From: Neurospora tetrasperma FGSC 2508
Lineage: Eukaryota; Ascomycota; Sordariomycetes; Sordariales; Sordariaceae
Direction: 5' to 3'
Assembly: GCF_000213175.1 (NCBI RefSeq)
Contig: NW_009799102.1
Coordinates: 3,356,410-3,420,409, forward strand
Length of the DNA stretch: 64,000 bases
Made by a program: the position numbers and the translations under genes. Under the pieces are notes generated by a model. That model worked only from the letters and a program-made list of their open reading frames with translations. It searched no databases and had not been told where the DNA came from. Of this stretch, positions 57,498 to 64,000 are shown in pieces. Every line of letters starts with the position of its first letter. Position 1 is the first letter of the stretch.

Positions 57498-60400
57498 CTA
57501 CACATTGCCGGTGGCTATCTCCTGGATTGAAAGCGAGTTCTCCAGATGAGATCTACGCTTGTTGTTTTTGGGAAAAATTTGATCACTATTGTCTGACTCG
57601 TTTGCATCATCGTTAGTCTGCGAAGCTTTCGGACAACTCCAGGTATTGTACTTTGAGGAGCCAGAAGTGGCTGAATCACTCTGACACTGGCCATTTTCAT
57701 CCGAAAATCTGACCTGATGCGTTCGCAGCACCAATGTTGTATCACTCTTGACCGAACTCAGGTCGGTAATTTTGATTTCTGGCACAACCGCTTTGTTCAA
57801 AATGGGGATAGACGACTGACGACTGGACTCTGGTGAGTACGACCGCGGAAAGGAGTGAAAAGAAGCATCGTTGAGGGAGGGAGAGCTGAGTGGCGTCGCA
57901 AACTTGTCAGTGGTAGCTGATGAATCCCCTCCACGACTTCCGGGGAAAGTCCCTGGCATAGTCAAATTCCGATGACTGCCGGCATTGGACTCATTTAGTT
58001 CATCATCTGAACCAACAGGGTTAACCACCCAAGGTCTGGGTCCGTCTTCCACCTCGTTCGACGCCAACCGCTTCAGGCGCCTGATTTCTCGGCCCAATGC
58101 TTCGAGTTCTCGATAACCAGCCTCGGTGGGATGGAGTGCAAGCTCTGGGTATTCCAGTGTGGCTCTTGCCTGGTCAAGATGCGATTCCCCGCACGAAACG
58201 TCTGATGATCTACGGGAATGAACAAGCTTGTTGAGGCCGGATTTAAGAGCCTTTCCGAATTTGCTTGACATTGAGTTCTTCTGTCTGTGACCCATGACCC
58301 CGTTACGGCGGCGGTTGGAATTATCCCCAGAGATCGCGGTCTGTGTAATCTCTTGGTTTGGCGATCTATGGGAAGCTGTTTGCTCGGGCCGAGCTTGGTC
58401 CGTATTCTCGTGGTCCTCATTTCGTTCTGCACGGTTGTACGAAGGAAACCTTGTCCATGCCTCTGGAAACTTTCGAGGCCTCTGTATCTCGGGTCCTGGG
58501 CTCTCGAGTGACGATCTGCGCACACCTGCGACGTTCGAAACATTATCGCTCGGCTCTGGATTGCTTTCAAGTGTCTTGGCAGAAAGTCCAGTGGAAATGG
58601 ACACGGGACTGCTGCGTTGATCTTGGCCACCAGGGCGCGCTCCTGGGTACGGATAGGGGTAATAAGTTTTGGGTGGGACGTCATATGTCAAGGAAGAGAA
58701 ACGGCCGTTGCTGCATTTCTTTTTGATACCTGTATGGCGTCTCCAGATCTCCTCTCGCACAGCAGATTGCCAAAGCTCTACTGTGCTATCATCACAGTCG
58801 GAGAATGGAAACTCGCTGCTTTGATGGAGCGTTTGCGGACCAACATCACTGAGTGCAGATTTCTTGTGTCTTTGCGAATCAACCGGGCGTGATGTAGAGG
58901 ACAATGGAGTATTCTGCTCGTCGTCTACCTGACCGTCAAAGGAAGCCGGGGGCAGTTTGACTCGTCGAGGTAAGCTCAAATGTAATCTCGCCAGCAGTGA
59001 GCGCTTCGACGGTTCGGCGCGTAGTTTCATGGAATCGGTCGGTTTATCGAACCTTTTGGCGATATTGGACGGTGCCCCATGCCCTAGATGAAATCGAGCA
59101 AAGCTCCTCTCCATTATATTTAGCTTTGGTACCGACTGACGTTTGTTGATGGTATTTGATGCCACGCCCGATGAGATTAGCTCGGTCTGAGTGGCGGTGC
59201 CTCCATCAGTAGGACTATCGAGCGAGCTCCCTCCCGTGGCCATGTTCGAATGGCTTTCACCAAAAGGATTGGACGAAAGAAGCCCTGTGATCTATTAGCA
59301 TCCGAACAGAAGTCGTTCATGGTGGACTACTCACATCGCAGTGGTGTCGCTGAAAGCAAGTTATGAGGACCCATGACACCTGACGGTAGATGCGAAGAAG
59401 AAGTTCCTGCGCTAGGATCGGCGCTATGTCCAGCTGAGGGATATGCCGATGATGGGTTGGTAATGAGGCCAGCCTGACCGTTGGGCTGTCTGTGTGATGT
59501 CTCGGATTCGTATGCAGCTGTCTGATCCGAGCTACCATGTCTCACAACATACCTACGAACTGTGTTTTGTTCCGACTCTGTATTTGCAGGGGATTCCTCA
59601 GGGGTGTTCAGAGTCTGTGTAGCAAGCTGCCGATGGATATCCATGTCATGAAGATGGACAATCTCAGGACGCTGAAGACCAATGTCACCACTAGGATGAT
59701 TGGGAATTGAGCTGCATCTCTTGAGCATGACCACTTTAGCCTGTTCCACGCTTATTTCAGGATCACCGTCTCTATCCGAAGTCCTACCCAAGGAAAGTGA
59801 CGGCGAACATGACCCAAGACCCTGGCTTCTGAGCCAAATACCCATTGGTGACTGATCCAACACGCATGGAGTTGCATTCCCAGGGGTGCGGGCTGAGGAA
59901 GAGCGTGGACGAGTCTCTGACTTGGACCGACGTAGTAGCGGTACTGAACGTGAGGTAACAACCTTCGAAGCTGCTGCTTTGAGGAAGGACTCGGCATCTT
60001 GGGAGGAACCATCTTGGTCGATGAAGCCCAGAAAGTCTTCGAGTTGAGTAGCGCTGTAAGAAAGCCTCCAAGAGCCCAAGGAGGAAGTGTCAATAGTATT
60101 GGAATAGCGCTGCGGAGCCAAGACCGGAGAGGCTGGCATTTCTGGGAGTGAACTGCGTTCTCGAATTGGCTTCTGGATAAATGCAATTGTTGGATATTTG
60201 AGACTGTTTGCTCGGGGGCAGCTGTTTTCCTTGTCTGAAAGGGGAGCCGCCTTTCCTAATGCCGAGACATCGGCACTGGACTTTGCAATGGATGAGGAGG
60301 TCGTATCGGAATGTGCCTCTCCCTCCTCTTTTTGGGCTACCGAGAACTCTAGTGCATCACGGGGCCCTCCACCTGGAAGGTAGTCAAGCGAAGAAGATCT

Positions 60401-60961
60401 GGGCGGTGGCAACACGGAGGAGACCTCACTCCGAGACCGCTCGTGGGATTGCTCAATGCGGAGTTCCTCTTGTATCCTTTTGTGCATCAGTCTCTTGAGC
60501 TCAGCCCGTCTTTGGATTTCCTCCTCGCTGCAGCCAACGGCTGAGCGAGACTTTTTCTTTGGCAAAGAGTCTTGGGACAAGTGACGACGAATATTCTCTC
60601 TGACGAGCTGGAGAGTGCTGGTACTCTTGCTTGGCTCGGTCGATCTGCCTGGTAGGTCGTCCTCCGAGTCTTCAACCACGAGATCGCTCAAGTCGGCTGG
60701 CCCAATCGGAACGATAACAGAAGATGTTGCCAGTTGTAGCGATGTACCAGACTTGCTGGAAGAGTCTGGATAGGCGTCAACGGCCAGCGGAATGGCGATG
60801 ACTGGGTTGGATGTAAGTGGCCCTGCAACAGGTAAGCGAGCAGGAGGAGGAAGTGCCGGAAGTGCACGCGAGGGTTTCGGAGTTTGATTCCTGGGGCTCG
60901 GTGTCGACGGCGTCACTGTTCTGGGAGGGCGAGGTACCCCACAACAGCAGAAGCCCGTCAT
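57498..60961 (-). CDS. Large disordered protein with Cys-rich N-terminus, function unknown
   Basis: Two exons: 59335-60961 and 57498-59284; the 50-nt intron (GTGAGT donor, GCTAAT branch, CAG acceptor) joins TPLR-WLLSSNPF in frame. The product is 1137 aa. The true ATG is at 60961 (MTGFCCCGVPRPP); the open frame further upstream starts only at a TTG. The three adjacent cysteines could be acylated. Most of the protein is Ser/Pro-rich and disordered. Blocks likely to be conserved: the charged helix SEEEIQRRAELKRLMHKRIQ (about 155-175), LGSWRLSYSATQLEDFLGFI, TVELWQSAVREEIWRRHTG, and GYRELEALGREIRRLKRLA near the C-terminus. These suggest a scaffold that folds on binding. I do not recognise the family. 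Confidence 0.78.
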
Positions 60962-61855
60962 CGTCCAGGCTGCTATGTCGAGATGGAGCAATGGATCATT
61001 GGCTTTTCTTTCTCATGGGGGAGTAGCCCTGCTGGTGTTTTGAGGCTTGCTAATGTTGCAGTGTTTCCAAAAAGGGAGTGTTGTAGTTTTCGCTGTGATG
61101 GGCTGGACAACACAGGGCCATCAAGACCCATGAGAAGCAGATCAGAGTAAAGATGCGAAAGGGAACAGCTCCAACAGCAAGACGAGGGGTGGAAGAGAGA
61201 AGAAGCTGACAAGAAGAGCAACCTAAAGCAGTCACACAGAGCGACAGGTCAAAGTTGACGGGCGTAGATGCAACATTGGTCCAATTTCCTGGGAGGCGTG
61301 GTTCGAGCTATTCCTCTTGACGAGGAAGGTGAGGTAGTGTGTAAGTAGGTAAGTAGCGAAGGTGCGGAGGGGTTCAAGGTTCCTCAAGCCCAGGTTCCGA
61401 ATCAATCGTGCGACTCTGAATAAGGTAAGACTGGACCTGTGATTGGATTACTAGGTACCAAAAAGGAAAGAACTTAAGATTCAGTGACGATTCCGAGTAT
61501 GACCTTGGTAGTGTGATGGACCCCATGTTGGAAATCTCGAGCGTCAGATCCATCATCACTCTTTCCCTATTTGCTTATAACTTTCCTGCTTCACTGCTTC
61601 AGTAGAGAGGTTGCCTGCCTTCAGCGGTATAAGACATCTGCAGCGCTGTGGAAGGTGCAACAACTTTAACAACGTGAACGGCAAGTGCAGCTCACCATGA
61701 CATGGGGGTAGAGATGAATAACGGAAGTCGCGTGCTAGCATTTGCTCGAGTGACAGACCTGCAACACCAAACCAGCTGCACCTAATATGCCTTAGTTAGC
61801 TCATCTAGAGATATCTCGGCATTGTCCCGGGCAGGAATCATAGAGCGTAACCATC
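60962..61855. promoter_or_regulatory. Promoter of the disordered-protein gene and 3' region of the phosphatase
   Basis: Both flanking genes are on the minus strand. No further gene is seen. Confidence 0.5.
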
Positions 61856-63164
61856 TCAGTTCGCCACGGCTGGCTTGTAAATAGGCATGTTCTTGTCTCC
61901 ATCAAACACCTTCCCGCTCCCATCATACGGCGTATCCCACGGCACTCCATCTTCAATATGCCAGGTCTTCTCGACCGCTGGCAAGGCACCCTTTCCACCA
62001 GCACCCACGAGCCTCCAATTCGGGATCGGGATGGGTAACCAACTTTCGTTGTGTAGAAAGCCCGGATAAGACAGCGAGTTGTTGAGTGTCGCCAGGTTCG
62101 TCGGGTCCCTGTTTCCCCCGTACCTGGCCGTCTCCGCCGCGAATCGGAACACATTGGCTCCGACGTCGTACCTACCCAGATGGGGCAGTCCCCAGTTGTT
62201 TTGCACCGAAGACAGGATGCTGTAGTGCGTGTAAAAGGTGTCGTCCTGTGTGCCCCTGAGCTCCTTGGGGACGGCATTGCCCAGCAGCAGGGAGACAATG
62301 TGGTTCGGCTCCCCGTAGTTCTCGGACTCGTCGAACGTGAGCAGGATGAGCGTCCGCTCGTCAAAGGCCTTGTCGTCCAACAAGGGCTTCAAGAACTCAT
62401 GCGACCACTCGGTTGCCGTCTCAAGCGACGTGTTGTGTCCGTCGTGCATCATGTTGGGCGACATAAACACAAATTGCGGCACTCGCTTGGCCACAAAGTC
62501 GTCATGGAATTCGTTGAAGGACTGCAGGCAGAGCAGACGCGTTCCGTTGGCCGTGACGCTGTCAAACGACACAAAGGGACTGAAAGATAACGGGTTAGTT
62601 TGGTGTTATGGTTACATGAGAGGGGGAGAGGGGATCTTGTGCAATGTAGGTAAGAAGGTGTCGGTTTACTTGTGCTTGCGGACATAATCCCACCCGCCGT
62701 TGTGCGTGGAACCATCGCTGTAGTTACCCATGAAGCCGGGGCCGGGCATGTCCTCAAAGTATCCGCCCCATGAGATGCCACGGGTATCGAGCAGGTCAAC
62801 TACCGTTGATACATTCTCTGGGACTCTGACTTCGTAGTCATGGTTGAGTCCGAAATAGTCACCGGCAATGGCAGCGAGATAGTTTGGCTGGCTTGGGTGT
62901 GTTTGCGCATAGTATCTCGAGAGCAGGACTCCCTGCTTCTTCAGGTCGGCAATGCTTTTGTCTACCGCAACCTTGGCGAAGTCCTATGTGAAGAGTCAGT
63001 AAACCTGTTGATGAAATATATCAGGTCAAGACGACTGGACTGACCTGATTCTCCAGCCAAATGGTGATGAATCTGTCAAAGACCTTTCCCTTGACAACAT
63101 CAGCTGCAGCACCCACAGTGTGCAAAGCTGCAAGGCCGCAAAGGGCGAAAAAGGAATTCCGCAT
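61856..63164 (-). CDS. Secreted acid phosphatase, phosphoesterase (PF04185) family
   Basis: Three exons: 63045-63164, 62670-62983 and 61856-62579, with introns of 61 and 90 nt (donors GTCAGT and GTAAAC). The product is 385 aa. The N-terminus MRNSFFALCGLAALHTVGAA is a clear signal peptide. The mature protein starts the fold with VFDRFITIWLENQ-DFAKVA. It carries the family's RYYAQTHPSQPNYLAAIAGD, SPNMMHDGHNTS and LTFDESENYGEPNHIVSLL, which hold the catalytic and metal-type residues. Several N-glycosylation sequons are present (NHDY is not one; NVS, NYS, NGT, NTS, NNS and NES are). Fungal members are phosphate-repressible acid phosphatases that free phosphate from organic esters outside the cell. 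I did not find a distinct phosphate-response element in the upstream sequence. Confidence 0.88.
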
Positions 63165-64000
63165 TGCGAGGCTCTTGTTGGTGGTCTTTTCAGCATACGC
63201 CCACTTCCTGATCAGGACTGAGTGAGGTGAGATAATCTCAGTTGATCCCTCTCATGCTCTCATGAATCTCGTGATAAAACGGTAGGAAAAACCACGTCGC
63301 AGTCGGCAGCAGAGCACTTGCTGCCAAGCATCCTGCAAGATTCTGGACCCATTGTCGGCCGCCTTACCACAGTTGTGTTAATGGCGTTAGTATGGCACAG
63401 CATGGTGCATTTACGACTCGGACAGCCGACCCCGACCCCGACCCCGAGTCAGTCGTTCCTGGTTGCCGGTGTCACCTGGGACACTTTATGATCTACACCG
63501 AAACGATCCAAAAGGGAACATGGAACATTATCGTGTTATCGGAGCTCACAGTGAACAAGATAGTATGATCTTTATCCTGGAGATCACTCCATCCATGCTC
63601 TGTCGTGACCGTTTCTCCGAAGCGAACCTGAAGAGTGGTCTCCCTCAACCTGAACCCCTGGACTGGACTTCCATGTCTCTGAACGGGATATCTCACCTCA
63701 AAAAGATCCAAGACAAAGACGCTAACAGATCTACATTGGGTTTCACCGCCATTACTGTTAACGACAAGGCCTGATGTCGTCATTCTGACTGCCCGTTTGG
63801 ACCCCTATCAGGCACACTTTCCAAGCTGGAACAGCGATCCCCTGTAACAACTGGGCAGCACTGACTGACCTGCACTGCACCCCCCGCATTGTATTCGGTT
63901 CCATGCCCCAGATCCACCCCCCCTCCCCCGACAACCTGAAGTGCCGTCCGTGGAAGATCCATCCATCCGCCCACAGTCGCGTCGTCGCGTCTTCCCCCCC
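63165..64000. other. Phosphatase promoter and window end
   Basis: Includes a CCCCGA repeat at about 63428-63447. An 84-residue open frame from the ATG at 63520 (plus strand) looks fairly protein-like but has no family match that I recognise. Confidence 0.45.

Noticed and set aside
1-64000. Dispersed 5S rRNA genes, tRNAs, CRISPR arrays, transposons
   Set aside because: Looked for the 5S internal sequence, T-loop motifs and terminal repeats; none was convincing, and CRISPR arrays are not expected in a fungal nucleus.

Overview
The window is a nuclear fragment from a filamentous ascomycete, almost certainly Sordariales and most likely Neurospora. Genes are compact, with short GT-AG introns (about 50-130 nt, CTAAC/CTGAC branch points just upstream of the acceptor), C-ending codon preference, low-complexity tails and few obvious transposons. 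Rebuilt protein lengths for 40S S0 (290 aa), V-ATPase subunit d (364 aa), Nop58 (597 aa) and Spb4 (654 aa) match what I remember for N. crassa; this was not checked by search. All exon coordinates were worked out by hand from splice signals, reading phase and family knowledge.

Layout. 0.9-6 kb: Spb4 rRNA helicase (-) and a Dgk1-type CTP-dependent diacylglycerol kinase (+). 6-11 kb: a gene-poor stretch of about 5 kb ending in a TATA promoter in front of a KxDL-domain gene. 13.8-21 kb: an RGG-rich protein, a calycin-like protein, a Cir_N-domain splicing-factor-like protein with an 8-nt first coding exon, and Sec18/NSF. 23.2-24.3 kb: a stomatin/SPFH protein. 27.7-32 kb: two related F-box-type genes, one apparently damaged, and a stray F-box first exon. 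33.6-38.9 kb: two head-to-head pairs, 40S S0 / mitochondrial uS15 and V-ATPase d / Nop58. 41.6-42.4 kb: an RS-rich protein ending in a Hub1 ubiquitin-like domain. 42.7-45.7 kb: a 12-exon gene in which nearly every internal exon encodes one Cys/His repeat and every intron is phase 1. 48.2-52.3 kb: a YAG7-like protein, a CENP-W histone-fold protein and prefoldin subunit 4. 54-63.2 kb: a long-tailed MFS transporter, a large disordered protein and a secreted acid phosphatase.

Function. Most genes are housekeeping: ribosome biogenesis and structure (Spb4, Nop58, S0, mitochondrial uS15), splicing (Hub1, Cir_N protein), membrane traffic and endomembranes (Sec18, KxDL protein, V-ATPase d, Dgk1), protein folding (prefoldin 4) and kinetochore (CENP-W). 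The most unusual items are the exon-per-repeat Cys/His gene, the RS-Hub1 fusion, the decaying F-box family, and a dispersed palindrome (TACCT, 0 or 2 bases, AGGTA) found eight times, always outside coding sequence.
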